Below, one piece after another: positions 34,178-42,511 of a stretch of DNA of 59,737 nt. The DNA comes from Pseudomonadota bacterium (GTDB taxonomy: Bacteria; Pseudomonadota; Alphaproteobacteria; Rhizobiales; Devosiaceae). How positions within the stretch are numbered: position 1 is the first letter of the stretch; each line of letters begins with the position of its first letter. The stretch is taken from assembly GCA_023393475.1 (NCBI GenBank), contig JAEWLC010000020.1, positions 1-59,737 of the forward strand, written 5' to 3'. The translations under genes were made by a program, and so were the position numbers. Under the pieces are notes generated by a model. It made no database searches, was not told where the DNA came from, and saw only the letters and a list, made by a program, of their open reading frames with translations.

Positions 34178-34238
34178 TGCTACGCCAATGTGCTACCAGT
34201 GCGGCCGGGTTCCAAACCACCTCTATTTTGCAACCAGT
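34178..34238. promoter_or_regulatory. Direct repeats between the DHFR-like gene and the HxlR regulator
   Basis: TGCTAC occurs at 34178 and 34191. GCTACCAGT (34192-34200) recurs with one change as GCAACCAGT (34230-34238). They sit in the 110-base divergent promoter region and may be regulator-binding half sites. Weak evidence. Confidence 0.25.
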
Positions 34239-34254
34239 CTGACGAGTGAATGCG

Positions 34255-34755
34255 ATGAGCCGCCGCCGATCCGGATGCCCGATCAACCTGACGCTCGAAA
34301 CTTTCGGCGATCGCTGGAGCCTGATCGTGTTGCGGGACATCATGTTCGGCCCGAGCCGGACGTTCCGGGCCCTGCTCGGCGGCAGCATCGAGGGGATTGC
34401 CTCGAACATTCTCGCCGACCGGCTGAAACGTCTGACCGACAACGGCCTGCTGGCGCGCAGCGAGGATCCCGGGCACCGGCAGAAGGTGATCTACACGCTG
34501 ACCGAAAGGGCCATCGACCTCGTGCCGATCATGGCGGCGATGGGCAGCTGGGGGTTGCGCCACACACAGCCATCGACCGAACTCGCGATCCGGGCGCAGC
34601 TGCTGGAGGATGGCGGGCCGGCGCTCTGGGCCGAGTTCATGGCCGAGCTGCGGCACATGCATCTCGGCGCCCCGCGCCCGGACCGATCGGTGGTCGCAAG
34701 GCTGCAGGCGGCCTATGAGGCGGCAGTCGCCGAAAAGTCCGCTATGCCGGCCTGA
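34255..34755 (+). CDS. HxlR-family transcriptional regulator
   Basis: A winged helix-turn-helix protein of about 166 residues. The family's opening is clear: a Cys in SGCPINLTLETFGDRWSLIV, then LRDIMFGPSRTFRALL, IASNILADRLKRLTDNGLLA and KVIYTLTERAIDLVPIM. HxlR proteins are dimeric sensors of oxidants, aldehydes or quinones. The early Cys is in the place used for redox sensing in several members. ATG 34255 is chosen; GTG 34246 would add three residues. It probably controls the divergent DHFR-like gene. Its 3' end overlaps the DUF2200 gene by 14 bases. Confidence 0.88.
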   Translation: MSRRRSGCPINLTLETFGDRWSLIVLRDIMFGPSRTFRALLGGSIEGIASNILADRLKRLTDNGLLARSEDPGHRQKVIYTLTERAIDLVPIMAAMGSWGLRHTQPSTELAIRAQLLEDGGPALWAEFMAELRHMHLGAPRPDRSVVARLQAAYEAAVAEKSAMPA

Positions 34756-35101
34756 CGCGCAGGATCTTTTCCATCGCCTTGCCCTTGGCGAGTTCATCGA
34801 CCAGCTTGTCGAGATAGCGGAGCTCGCGCATCAGCGGCTGCTCGATGTTTTCAACGCGGACACCGCAGACGACGCCGGTGATAAGCGCGCGGTTGGGGTT
34901 CAGCCCCGGCGCGTTGGCGAAGAAATCGCGGAAGCTGGTCTTGTTGGCGAGCTCGGCATCGAGGCTTTCCTGGCTGTGACCTGTGAGCCAGCGGATGATC
35001 TCATCGACCTCGGCCTTGGTCCGCCCCTTCTTTTTCGCCTTGGTGATGTAATGCGGATAGACGCTGGCGACGCTGATGCCAAAGACCCGGTGATTGTCCA
35101 T
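34742..35101 (-). CDS. DUF2200 domain-containing protein
   Basis: A 119-residue small cytosolic protein. It matches DUF2200 along its whole length: FGISVASVYPHYITKAKKKG, IIRWLTGHSQESLDAEL, FFANAPGLNPNRALITGVVC and a C-terminal helical segment ending EKILRVRPA. Function is unknown; the family is thought to be a small nucleic-acid or ligand-binding fold, without proof. ATG at 35101 with AGGAGG upstream. It stands between an HxlR gene (convergent) and an outer-membrane protein gene on the same strand. Confidence 0.87.
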   Translation of the reverse strand: MDNHRVFGISVASVYPHYITKAKKKGRTKAEVDEIIRWLTGHSQESLDAELANKTSFRDFFANAPGLNPNRALITGVVCGVRVENIEQPLMRELRYLDKLVDELAKGKAMEKILRVRPA

Positions 35102-35149
35102 TGATCACCTCCTGTTGGCGCGAAGCTTCCCATTCGAGGCCGCCCCGGT

Positions 35150-35181
35150 CAAAACAAAATCGGGCCCCGAGGGGCCCGATG
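35150..35181 (-). terminator. Intrinsic terminator after the outer-membrane barrel gene
   Basis: On the minus strand a 9-bp stem with a 4-base loop (35159-35180) is followed by TTTTGTTTTG. It lies 26 bases after the stop of the gene ending at 35207. Confidence 0.88.
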
Positions 35182-35206
35182 GAAACTGCCAGCCGCGTGA
35201 CGGCGA

Positions 35207-35755
35207 TCAGAAGTGGAAGGCGACGCCGACAGTGGCGCGGGCGTAGTCGAACAGTTCGTCATCCTCAAAGTTGCCGTAGCCAGTCAGCTGGCCGCGCAGG
35301 GTGACGTCGTCGGCCACGGCAAACTCAATGCCGGCGCCCAGCTGGTAAGCCGTGCTGCCGTCTTCGGGGTCGTCGATGTCGAACTCGTAGCCGACGCCGC
35401 CAATGCCGTAGAACAGCACGTCCGGCGTGACCAGGAGGCCGGCGCGGCCCAGCACGAAGAGCTCGGCATAGGTGTAGTCCCCGTTGCTCACGAGGTCGGC
35501 GGTACCCTCGATACCGAGCACGACATTGTCGGACGCGAGGAAGTTCACGCCGGCGAACACGCCGCCACCGAAGTAGTCGCTGCCGTCATCCAGCGAGAAC
35601 TCGCCCACCACCTGCGCACCGATATAGGGACGCGCCCAGTCGAAGCCGTCGGAGACCGCGGCAACGTCGTCGGCGGGAATGAGAAGGTCGGCTGCGAGGG
35701 CAGAACCGGCGAAGAACGGAAGGCAGGCAACAGAAAGAGCGAGCAGACGAATCAA
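35207..35755 (-). CDS. Outer-membrane beta-barrel protein
   Basis: A protein of about 182 residues with a signal peptide (IRLLALSVACLPFFAGSALA, cleavage after ALA) and a mature part of alternating hydrophobic strands rich in Gly and Asp. It ends in the typical aromatic C-terminal strand VGVAFHF. The strand pattern (YIGAQVVGEFSLDDGS, GVFAGVNFLASDNVVLGIEG) suits a small eight-strand OmpA-like or Omp25-like porin-family barrel. I choose the TTG at 35755, which starts the signal peptide; ATG 35788 and GTG 35821 would place extra residues in front and lack ribosome sites. Single gene with its own terminator. Confidence 0.75.
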   Translation of the reverse strand: MIRLLALSVACLPFFAGSALAADLLIPADDVAAVSDGFDWARPYIGAQVVGEFSLDDGSDYFGGGVFAGVNFLASDNVVLGIEGTADLVSNGDYTYAELFVLGRAGLLVTPDVLFYGIGGVGYEFDIDDPEDGSTAYQLGAGIEFAVADDVTLRGQLTGYGNFEDDELFDYARATVGVAFHF

Positions 35756-35906
35756 TTGAAATACCCCGAGGCAAATATCGCCCCGCATATGCCAGATCGC
35801 ACCCGCCGGCGAAACCGGCACCCTGCCTCAATGCCTTGTATTATCGCATCTTTCCCCAACGCTGATGCGAATGTGCACCAGGCTGGAACGGAACATCCGT
35901 CCTCGC

Positions 35907-36776
35907 TCAGGCCAGCGGGTTGTCGCCCTTCCACCAGTGCTCGAACGGGTTCGAGCGGAGGATGTGCTGGATGGTCTCGTCGCTGACGCGCGGCAGGCTC
36001 GTGCCTTCGACCAGCCGGTTGACGTTCAGCGTGCCGTCGACGGACTCGTCGACCCGGGCGAAGGGGAAATCGGTGCCGAAGAAGATCTTGTCGGCGATGC
36101 GATACTCCTCGGCCAGCACCAGCATGTTGTAGTACTGCCAGGGCCGGTAGAAGAGCGCCGAGTTCTCGAGCCAGACGTTCGGCTGCTTGCGCGCCACGAC
36201 GATGGCGTCGTCGTACCAGGGGTGGCCCATATGGGCGAGCACCATGGTGAGATCGGGGTATTTCAGCGCCACCGGCTCAACATGGATGGCGCGGCCCATA
36301 TCCACCGGGGCGTTGCGCGCGAACGTCGTGCCCATGTGCATGGTGAGCGGGATATTGTTGCGCTGCAGGTATTCGTAGACCGGCTCGAGCCGCGGATCGG
36401 AGAGCGCGACGCCGTTGTAGATGGGACCGAACTTCACCCCCTTGAGGCCGAGGTCCTCGATGCCGTGGCGGAGCATTTCCATGCAGTCGGCGCGGCGCGG
36501 ATCGCAATAGGCGAAGCCTACGAACTTGTCGGGGTACTTCGCCACCGCTGCGGCCGTCGCCGCATCATCGCCCTCGATGCCGATGGCGTCGCCGTAGCGC
36601 AGGGTGAAGATGATCGCCTTTTCGACATTGGCCATCTCGCGATAGAGCGTGTCGGCATCGGCCTTGGGAGCCATCTCGCCCTGGCGGACGCGGCTCAGCT
36701 GCTGGTGATAGAGGGGCAGCACGTGCTCCTCGTTCCAGATGTTGACGTGGCAATCGCAATAGGCGCGGGCGGTCAT
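35907..36776 (-). CDS. Amidohydrolase family protein (TIM-barrel metal-dependent hydrolase)
   Basis: A 289-residue amidohydrolase_2 family protein. Metal-site motifs are CDCHVNIW (residues 7-14), KGVKFGPIYNG, PLTMHMGTTFARNAP, LAHMGHPWYDDAIVV and FFGTDFPFARVD. Members include sugar lactonases, 2-pyrone-4,6-dicarboxylate lactonase, 4-oxalomesaconate hydratase and decarboxylases. As last gene of a sugar-acid operon it is most simply a lactonase. It could also act on an oxo-acid together with the RraA-type aldolase. ATG at 36776, 14 bases after the ABC ATPase. Longer frames upstream are shadow sequence. Confidence 0.82.
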   Translation of the reverse strand: MTARAYCDCHVNIWNEEHVLPLYHQQLSRVRQGEMAPKADADTLYREMANVEKAIIFTLRYGDAIGIEGDDAATAAAVAKYPDKFVGFAYCDPRRADCMEMLRHGIEDLGLKGVKFGPIYNGVALSDPRLEPVYEYLQRNNIPLTMHMGTTFARNAPVDMGRAIHVEPVALKYPDLTMVLAHMGHPWYDDAIVVARKQPNVWLENSALFYRPWQYYNMLVLAEEYRIADKIFFGTDFPFARVDESVDGTLNVNRLVEGTSLPRVSDETIQHILRSNPFEHWWKGDNPLA

Positions 36777-36790
36777 GGCTCGGGTCCGGA

Positions 36791-37561
36791 TCAGCTGGCG
36801 ACGACGCGCTGCTTGTGCAGCGACATCAGGAAATCGGTGAGTTCGGTATAGGTCATCGACGAGGTCGGCGCATCGAGCGCGATCTCGCCGCGATCGAGCA
36901 CCACCAGCCGGTCGCAGACCTCGTGCACGTGGTGGATGTTGTGCTCGATGTAGATGCAGCTCCGCCCGCCCGCCTTGATCGAGCGGATGAAGTCGAGGAC
37001 CTTGTTCACTTCCTTCAGCGCCAGCGCCACGGTGGGCTCGTCGAGGACGATCAGGTCGCTGTCGAAATGCATGGCGCGGCCGATGGCGACGCCCTGGCGT
37101 TCGCCGCCCGAGAGCCGGCTCACCGGCGTATCGACATCGATGCCGACGCCGCGGAAGCCGATGGTCGAGCGCATGATCTCGTTGGCGATCTTCTTTTCGG
37201 CCTTCACGTCGATGAAGCCGAAGCGATTGGTGATGGGGCGGCCGACGAAGAAGTTGCGCCACAGCGGCTGCTTCTCGCCGAGCGAGGAGTCCTGGTAGAC
37301 GGTCTCGATCTTGAGCTTGTGCGCTTCCTTCACGGAATAGCTCGCGGCGTCGATCTTCTGGCCGCGCACGTAGATGGTGCCGTTCGTCGGCTGCTCCACG
37401 CCGGTCAGCACCTTGATGAGCGTCGACTTGCCGGCGCCGTTGTCGCCGATGAGCCCGACGATCTCGTTGGAGCCGATCTCGAGTGTCACGTCCCGGAGGC
37501 TGACGACCTTGCCGTATTGCTTGCGGACGTTCTCGAGCCGGACGATCGGGGTGGAGGTCAT
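36791..37561 (-). CDS. Sugar ABC transporter ATP-binding protein (single-domain)
   Basis: A 256-residue ABC ATPase of the carbohydrate CUT2 group. It has Walker A LIGDNGAGKSTLIK, Q-loop TVYQDSSLG, signature RLSGGERQGVAIGRA and Walker B LIVLDEPTVALALKEV, followed by the switch His in YIEHNIHHVHEVC. Most CUT2 systems use a double-length ATPase such as RbsA. Here only one nucleotide-binding domain is present, so the complex needs two copies, as in FrcA/XylG-like single-domain systems. It follows the binding-protein gene with two hairpins between them. Confidence 0.9.
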   Translation of the reverse strand: MTSTPIVRLENVRKQYGKVVSLRDVTLEIGSNEIVGLIGDNGAGKSTLIKVLTGVEQPTNGTIYVRGQKIDAASYSVKEAHKLKIETVYQDSSLGEKQPLWRNFFVGRPITNRFGFIDVKAEKKIANEIMRSTIGFRGVGIDVDTPVSRLSGGERQGVAIGRAMHFDSDLIVLDEPTVALALKEVNKVLDFIRSIKAGGRSCIYIEHNIHHVHEVCDRLVVLDRGEIALDAPTSSMTYTELTDFLMSLHKQRVVAS

Positions 37562-37591
37562 GTCATGTGGTCCAGTCGTGTTGCGTTGGAT

Positions 37592-37650
37592 GTGGCGCCG
37601 CAGGGCAGCGCGGCGCCACCGGCAGGCGCCGCTGGGTCAGCGGCGGCGCC
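37592..37650 (-). other. Two strong hairpins between binding-protein and ATPase genes
   Basis: A 10-bp perfect stem (37592-37601 with 37610-37619) and an 8-bp stem (37625-37632 with 37643-37650) fill most of the 104-base gap after the substrate-binding protein gene. No T run follows. Such stems typically stabilise the highly expressed binding-protein message. Confidence 0.65.
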
Positions 37651-37665
37651 CCCTGTTGGTCGCGA

Positions 37666-38646
37666 TCAGCGGATGCCGGTCTTCACCAGGGCCTCGAGCG
37701 CCTCGACATTGTCCTTGGTGATCGAGCCACCGCCGGTGTTGAGGTTGAGGCCGCCGAGGCCGTACTTCTTCTCGAGCACGGCGGCGACGACGGGCATGAA
37801 GCCCTGCAGGTACGGCTGCTGGTCGAGAACGACGGTGAGATAGCCGTCCTTCAGCCCCTGGATGGCGCCGGCCGAGATGTCGAAGCCGGAGGTAACGACC
37901 TCGCCCGGCTGCTTGCCGGCATCGGCAAGCACCTTGCCGAGCACGGCGGTGATGCCCGAGTGGCCGGGGACGATGATCGCCTTGGTGTCGGGGTTGGCCT
38001 CGAGATAGGCGACCAGCACCGGCACGGAGAGCGAGGGATCGGCCACGGCTTCGTTCGACCACTGCAGCTCGTCGAAGGCGATCTTCTTTTCGGTCAGGAC
38101 CTCGACGGTGCCCTTGGCGACATCGTTGCCCGGAGCGCCTTCGATGAAGGCGCCGTAGACGACGACCTTGTCGCCTTCCTTGAGCCCGCCATTCTCGATG
38201 GTGAGGTTCGCGAGGTTCTTGCCGGCGCCGAAATTGTCGAGGCCGAAATAGCTCTGCGAGGTACCGGGCAGCGCGTTGTTGTTGATGACGACGACGACGC
38301 CGGCTTCCTTGGCCTTGTTGAGGAACGAGGTCATCGCCTCGGTGCCCGGGTGGCCCATGACGACGATGGCGTCGGGCGCGGCGGCCAGGGCCTCGTTGGC
38401 CTGGACCAGCATCTTCTGCGGATCCCAGCCGGCATGCTGCTCCATCAGGTTGACCTTGAGGATGCGCGCGGCATCGCGGGCACCGAGCTCGCGGGCGAGC
38501 GTGGCGCTGTCGCCCGGGTTGCCGCCGAGCTGGAAGTAGACGGTCATGCCGCTGTCGACGGCTTCCTGGGCCACCGCAACGACGGGAGCGGCGAGGATCG
38601 CGGCGCCCATGGCAAGGCCTGCAAGGCCCTTCAGTATCGATTTCAT
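37666..38646 (-). CDS. Sugar ABC transporter substrate-binding protein
   Basis: A 326-residue periplasmic binding protein of the type I (ribose/CUT2) class. A signal peptide (MKSILKGLAGLAMGAAILAA, cleavage near VAQ-EA) leads to a mature domain beginning MTVYFQLGGNPGDSATLAR. Later come PDAIVVMGHPGTEAMTSFLN, VVVINNNALPG, YFGLDNFGAGKNLA and, near the C-terminus, VVLDQQPYLQGFMPV. It delivers a sugar or sugar acid to the permease upstream. The ligand cannot be deduced. It lies between permease and ATPase genes, 64 bases after the permease. Confidence 0.9.
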   Translation of the reverse strand: MKSILKGLAGLAMGAAILAAPVVAVAQEAVDSGMTVYFQLGGNPGDSATLARELGARDAARILKVNLMEQHAGWDPQKMLVQANEALAAAPDAIVVMGHPGTEAMTSFLNKAKEAGVVVVINNNALPGTSQSYFGLDNFGAGKNLANLTIENGGLKEGDKVVVYGAFIEGAPGNDVAKGTVEVLTEKKIAFDELQWSNEAVADPSLSVPVLVAYLEANPDTKAIIVPGHSGITAVLGKVLADAGKQPGEVVTSGFDISAGAIQGLKDGYLTVVLDQQPYLQGFMPVVAAVLEKKYGLGGLNLNTGGGSITKDNVEALEALVKTGIR

Positions 38647-38710
38647 GTTTGTTCCCTTTCCCTAATTATTGGTCCCGACCGGAGCAAATCCCCCACCCCG
38701 GCCGGGCTGT

Positions 38711-39742
38711 TTATTGCCGCATGCGCGAGCGCATGGACTTGATCAGAGGCACCTTGTCGGGGTCCTCGATGGCGGTGTTCATGACGACGGAGATGATGAA
38801 GACGAGGCCGATGAAGAAGCGGGTCCAGAAGCCCTGGACGCCGCTGGCGACGAGTCCCGCCTCGATGACGGCGACAATCAGCGAGGCGAAGACGGTGCCG
38901 ACGATCTTGCCCGAACCGCCGAAGATCGAGGTGCCGCCAATGAAGACGGCCGCGATGACGGTGAGGAGGTAACCCGCCCCCTGCTGGTTGAAATAGGTCG
39001 TGGTCTCGACGGTGAGAAAGACGCCGGCCAGCGCCGAGAGAAAGCCCATCAGGGTGAAGAGCTTGATCTTCTCGCGGTCGATCTGGATGCCGACGACCTT
39101 GGCGACCTTCATGCTGTCGCCGATGAACAGGATGTTCTCGCCGAAGCGGTGGCGGTTGAGCAGGTGCCAGATGAAGACCGAGATGGCGATGGCCCAGAGC
39201 ATCTGCATGGGCACGACGCCACCGATGCGTCCCACCATCACCGACTGGATCAGCGTGCCGTCGATAGTCGGGATGGCGACGGTGAGGCCGCCCGAAACCA
39301 CGGTGAGAAGGCCGCCCCAGAGGAACATCATGGCCAGCGTCGCGATCATCGACGGAATGCCGAGCTTCGTGACGACGAGGCCGTTGACGAAGCCCATGAC
39401 GGTGCCCGTGGCGAGCGCTGCGATCAGCGCCAGCCAGGTCATGTCGTATTGCTGGAACAGGAAGGCGAAGACGTAGCTGGCGAAGGCGACGACCGAGGGA
39501 AAACTCAGGTCCATTTCACCGGCGGTGGCGACCAGCGTCAGCCCCAGCGCGATCAGCAGCGGGGGCGGCACGGACGCCATGAAACTCATGTAGACGCGGT
39601 AGCCGAGGAAGGCCTTGGGCGCCGTGATCATGAAGACGACGATAAGCACGGCGAAGACGAGGGCGGTGGCGGTGCCTTCGATCTTGAAGAAGCCCGCCAC
39701 CGGGTTGGCTCGTGCGGGAGTAACGTTCCCTCCTGTCGCCAT
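38711..39742 (-). CDS. Sugar ABC transporter permease
   Basis: A 343-residue inner-membrane permease of the RbsC-like CUT2 family with about ten hydrophobic segments. Typical are IALGLTLVATAGEMDLSFPS, FVNGLVVTKLGIPSMIATLA, IGDSMKVAKVVGIQIDREKI and VIAAVFIGGTSIFGGSGKIV. It pairs with the single-domain ATPase and the binding protein encoded downstream. ATG at 39742 overlaps the stop of the RraA-type gene, so the catabolic and transport genes are translationally coupled. A GTG one codon upstream is possible. Confidence 0.9.
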   Translation of the reverse strand: MATGGNVTPARANPVAGFFKIEGTATALVFAVLIVVFMITAPKAFLGYRVYMSFMASVPPPLLIALGLTLVATAGEMDLSFPSVVAFASYVFAFLFQQYDMTWLALIAALATGTVMGFVNGLVVTKLGIPSMIATLAMMFLWGGLLTVVSGGLTVAIPTIDGTLIQSVMVGRIGGVVPMQMLWAIAISVFIWHLLNRHRFGENILFIGDSMKVAKVVGIQIDREKIKLFTLMGFLSALAGVFLTVETTTYFNQQGAGYLLTVIAAVFIGGTSIFGGSGKIVGTVFASLIVAVIEAGLVASGVQGFWTRFFIGLVFIISVVMNTAIEDPDKVPLIKSMRSRMRQ

Positions 39743-40422
39743 CACAGCACCCCGTAGCGCGCGTAGACGTCGCGCAGGTAGGCGCCGCGACGGAGTTCGT
39801 TCATCGAATGGTGCTCGCCGTTGACCTTGGCAAAGGCGTGTTCGAGCACCCGGGCCTCGACTGCCTTCGGCACGACGACGACGCCATCGGCATCGCCGAA
39901 GACGAGATCGCCGGTTTCGACGCGGACGCCGTCGACAATGACAGGCACATCGACGGCCTGGATCTGGCCGCGGCCCTTGGAATCGAGCGGGGCGATGCCG
40001 GCGTGAAAGACCGGGAGCTTCAGCTCCCGGATGCCGAGGATGTCGCGCACGAAACCATCGGTAACGCAGCCAGCGGCGCCGCGGGCATGGGTGGCGGTGG
40101 AGAGCAGGCTCCCCCAGGGCGCGATGCGGCTCGAGCCGCCGCAGGAGAACACGGCGACATCGCCCGGCTTCAGGTCGTCGACGATGGCGATCTCGAGCTC
40201 GTAGGGGTTCACGCCCTCGGCAACGAACGGCACTTCCATGTATTGCGCGGTGCGCGCCCGGCCGCAGAGTTTCAGGTTGTCATCGAGCGGCCGGATCTTC
40301 GGCGACATCGCCTGGTTCCAGATGCCGACCGCATCCAGCGCGTCGCTCAGCACGGCGGAATAGAGCTGCTCCCAGCCATCGGGGAGCGGTGGGTTCTGAC
40401 GTGGAGTGAACGCGGGAGTCAC
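39742..40422 (-). CDS. RraA family protein (class II pyruvate aldolase type)
   Basis: A 226-residue RraA-like protein. The fold motifs are GRARTAQYME, DDLKPGDVAVFSCGG, the active-site GCVTDGFVRDILGIRELKLP (Asp and Arg), and DLVFGDADGVVVVPKA. Relatives include 4-hydroxy-4-methyl-2-oxoglutarate/LigK aldolase and oxaloacetate decarboxylase, besides the RNase E inhibitor RraA. Placed next to a sugar-acid dehydratase, an aldolase or decarboxylase for the 2-keto-3-deoxy acid is the likely role. GTG start at 40422 with AAGG eight bases upstream. It begins 14 bases after the dehydratase stop. Confidence 0.86.
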   Translation of the reverse strand: MTPAFTPRQNPPLPDGWEQLYSAVLSDALDAVGIWNQAMSPKIRPLDDNLKLCGRARTAQYMEVPFVAEGVNPYELEIAIVDDLKPGDVAVFSCGGSSRIAPWGSLLSTATHARGAAGCVTDGFVRDILGIRELKLPVFHAGIAPLDSKGRGQIQAVDVPVIVDGVRVETGDLVFGDADGVVVVPKAVEARVLEHAFAKVNGEHHSMNELRRGAYLRDVYARYGVL

Positions 40423-40436
40423 GGAGAAGCCTTTGG

Positions 40437-42191
40437 TTAGAACGAGACTTTTGAGGGTGGCGTGCCGGAGCCGCCGACGAGGAAATCGAAATCGACGCCC
40501 TTGTCGGCCTGCTGCACGTGATCGATGAAAAGCTTGCCGTAACCGCGATCGAAGGCCGGCGGAGGCGGCACGAACTCGGCGCGGCGCCGGGCGAGTTCGG
40601 TCTCGGGCACATCGAGTTCGAGGCGGCGGCCGGCAGCGTCGATGACGATGAAGTCGCCGGTGCGCACCAGCGCCAGCGGCCCGCCTATGGCGGATTCGGG
40701 CGCGACATGGAGGATGACGGTGCCGAAGGCAGTGCCGCTCATCCGCGCATCGGAGACGCGCACCATGTCGGTGACGCCCTGCTCCAGCAGCTTCTTGGGT
40801 AGCGCCATGGTGCCAACCTCGGGCATCCCCGGATAGCCGCGCGGGCCGACATTCTTCAGCACCAGCACGGTATCGGCATCGACATCGAGCGCCGGGTCGT
40901 CGATGCGGGCGCGCATGTCCTCGGCGCTTTCGAACACCATGGCGCGGCCACGGTGCTGCATCAGGCGCGGCGAGGCGGCGGACGGCTTGAGGATGGCGCC
41001 ATTGGGGGCGAGGTTGCCCTTCAGCACCATCATGCCGCCCTGCCCCGTCAGCGGCCGGTCGAGTGGGCGGATCACCTCGTCGTTCCAGCACTGGGCATCG
41101 GCGATGCGTTCACCAATGGTGCCGCCCTCGACGGCAGGAGCGCCGATATCGAGCAGGTGCGCGATGCGCTTCATCACCACCGGCAGGCCGCCGGCATCGA
41201 AGAACTCCTCCATGAGGAAGCGGCCGGATGGCTTCAGATCGACAATGGTCGGCACGTCGCGACCGAGACGATCCCAATCCTCGAGTGTGAAATCGACGCC
41301 GAGACGCCCGGCTAGGGCGAGTATATGCACCACCGCATTGGTGGAGCCACCGATGGCGCCGTTGACGCGCACGGCGTTCTCGAAGGCGGCTTTCGTCAGG
41401 ATATTCGAGATGGTGATGTCCTGCCGGACCAGATCGACGATGCGCTTGCCCGACTCTTCGGCGAGCACGGCGCGCCGGCTGTCGGCGGCAGGGATCGAGC
41501 CGTTCATGGGGAGGCCGATGCCCATGGCTTCGCCCAGCGAGGCCATGGTGGAGGCAGTGCCCATGGTCATGCAGGAGCCGGCAGAGCGGCTCATCGCGGC
41601 TTCCGCCGCATCGAGTTCGGCCTTCGAAATCTTGCCGGTCCGGTATTCCTCGTCGAGCTTGAACATGTCGGTGCCCGAGCCGAGCGTGCGGCCGCGGAAG
41701 CGGCCGTTGAGCATCGGGCCGCCGGAGACGAGGATTGAGGGAACGTCGCAACTCGCCGCGCCCATCAGCACGGCCGGCGTGGTCTTGTCGCAGCCAGCGA
41801 GCAGCACGACGCCGTCGATCGGGTTGGCGCGGATGGTCTCCTCGACATCCATGGCGACGAGGTTGCGGAACATCATGGTAGTGGGCCGCATCAGCGGTTC
41901 GCCGAGGCTCATCACCGGGAACTCGAGCGGGAAGCCGCCGGCCATCAGGATGCCGCGCTTCACATGCTCGGCGAGATCGCGCAGGTGCCGGTTGCAGTTG
42001 GTGAGTTCGGACCAGGTGTTGCAGATGCCGATCACCGGGCGGCCGTCGAGCAGCTCGGGCGAGAAGCCCTGGCTCTTCATCCAGCTGCGCGGAATGAAGC
42101 CATACTTGCCGGCGCGGGCGAACCATTCGGCGCTGCGATAGGCGCGCGGCTCACGCGGATTGGCGTTGGTTTCGGGTATCCCGTCGTTCAT
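40437..42191 (-). CDS. IlvD/Edd family sugar-acid dehydratase (L-arabinonate dehydratase-like)
   Basis: A 584-residue iron-sulfur dehydratase. Cluster and metal residues are in ICNTWSELTNCNRHL, VVLLAGCDKTTPAVLMGAAS and SAGSCMTMGTASTMASLGEA. The C-terminal domain has DARMSGTAFGTVILHVAPES. The sequence is of the L-arabinonate/D-xylonate dehydratase group rather than true IlvD. It removes water from an aldonate to give a 2-keto-3-deoxy acid. I choose ATG 42191, nine bases after GGTGGA. The ATG at 42263 lies inside a palindromic operator and has no ribosome site. First structural gene of the LacI-linked operon. Confidence 0.87.
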   Translation of the reverse strand: MNDGIPETNANPREPRAYRSAEWFARAGKYGFIPRSWMKSQGFSPELLDGRPVIGICNTWSELTNCNRHLRDLAEHVKRGILMAGGFPLEFPVMSLGEPLMRPTTMMFRNLVAMDVEETIRANPIDGVVLLAGCDKTTPAVLMGAASCDVPSILVSGGPMLNGRFRGRTLGSGTDMFKLDEEYRTGKISKAELDAAEAAMSRSAGSCMTMGTASTMASLGEAMGIGLPMNGSIPAADSRRAVLAEESGKRIVDLVRQDITISNILTKAAFENAVRVNGAIGGSTNAVVHILALAGRLGVDFTLEDWDRLGRDVPTIVDLKPSGRFLMEEFFDAGGLPVVMKRIAHLLDIGAPAVEGGTIGERIADAQCWNDEVIRPLDRPLTGQGGMMVLKGNLAPNGAILKPSAASPRLMQHRGRAMVFESAEDMRARIDDPALDVDADTVLVLKNVGPRGYPGMPEVGTMALPKKLLEQGVTDMVRVSDARMSGTAFGTVILHVAPESAIGGPLALVRTGDFIVIDAAGRRLELDVPETELARRRAEFVPPPPAFDRGYGKLFIDHVQQADKGVDFDFLVGGSGTPPSKVSF

Positions 42192-42261
42192 CCGCGGTTG
42201 TCCACCGTTCATCACTGCGGCAACGGCGCGTCCCTCACGCGGCGTTCCAGTGACGATGGAC

Positions 42262-42275
42262 ATGTAACGTTAAAT
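42262..42275. promoter_or_regulatory. Probable LacI-family operator before the dehydratase gene
   Basis: ATGTAACGTTAAAT is a near-perfect 14-base palindrome with a central CG, the usual form of LacI-family sites. A related sequence (11 of 14 identical) lies upstream of the lacI-type gene at 43579-43592. It is 71 bases before the chosen dehydratase start. Confidence 0.6.
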
Positions 42276-42346
42276 GCAGGGAGGGAGTCAAGGAGAGTTT
42301 CGGGGTATCGACGATCGCTCAACAGCATGGATCCGGCCATCTCACA

Positions 42347-42433
42347 CCGTCATCCCCGGGCGAAGACCCGGGGACCCAGCGATTCCGGCGACACCCCATG
42401 GGTCTGCGGGTCAAGCCCGCGGATGACGACTGA
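42347..42433. repeat. Mosaic palindromic intergenic repeat, copy 2
   Basis: Same orientation and nearly the same sequence as copy 1 (30327-30413), with small changes in the middle. It lies between the end of the LacI-type gene and the operator region of the dehydratase operon, so it may end the regulator transcript and insulate the operon. The rest of 42192-42511 holds only the operator and unremarkable sequence. Confidence 0.85.
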
Positions 42434-42511
42434 GAGATAGAAGATGAACGGGCGACGGTGGAACACGCCAGATCCCTGCCGATGGCAGCGGTCGTCCCAG
42501 CCTCTCGCCCC

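Noticed and set aside
35907..37262. 451-codon minus-strand protein covering the amidohydrolase and part of the ATPase gene
   Set aside because: Only the part from the ATG at 36776 has family motifs. The upstream extension is the shadow of the ABC ATPase gene.
39742..41091. 449-codon extension of the RraA-type protein
   Set aside because: Upstream residues are the shadow of the dehydratase gene. The GTG at 40422 has a ribosome site and gives the normal family length.
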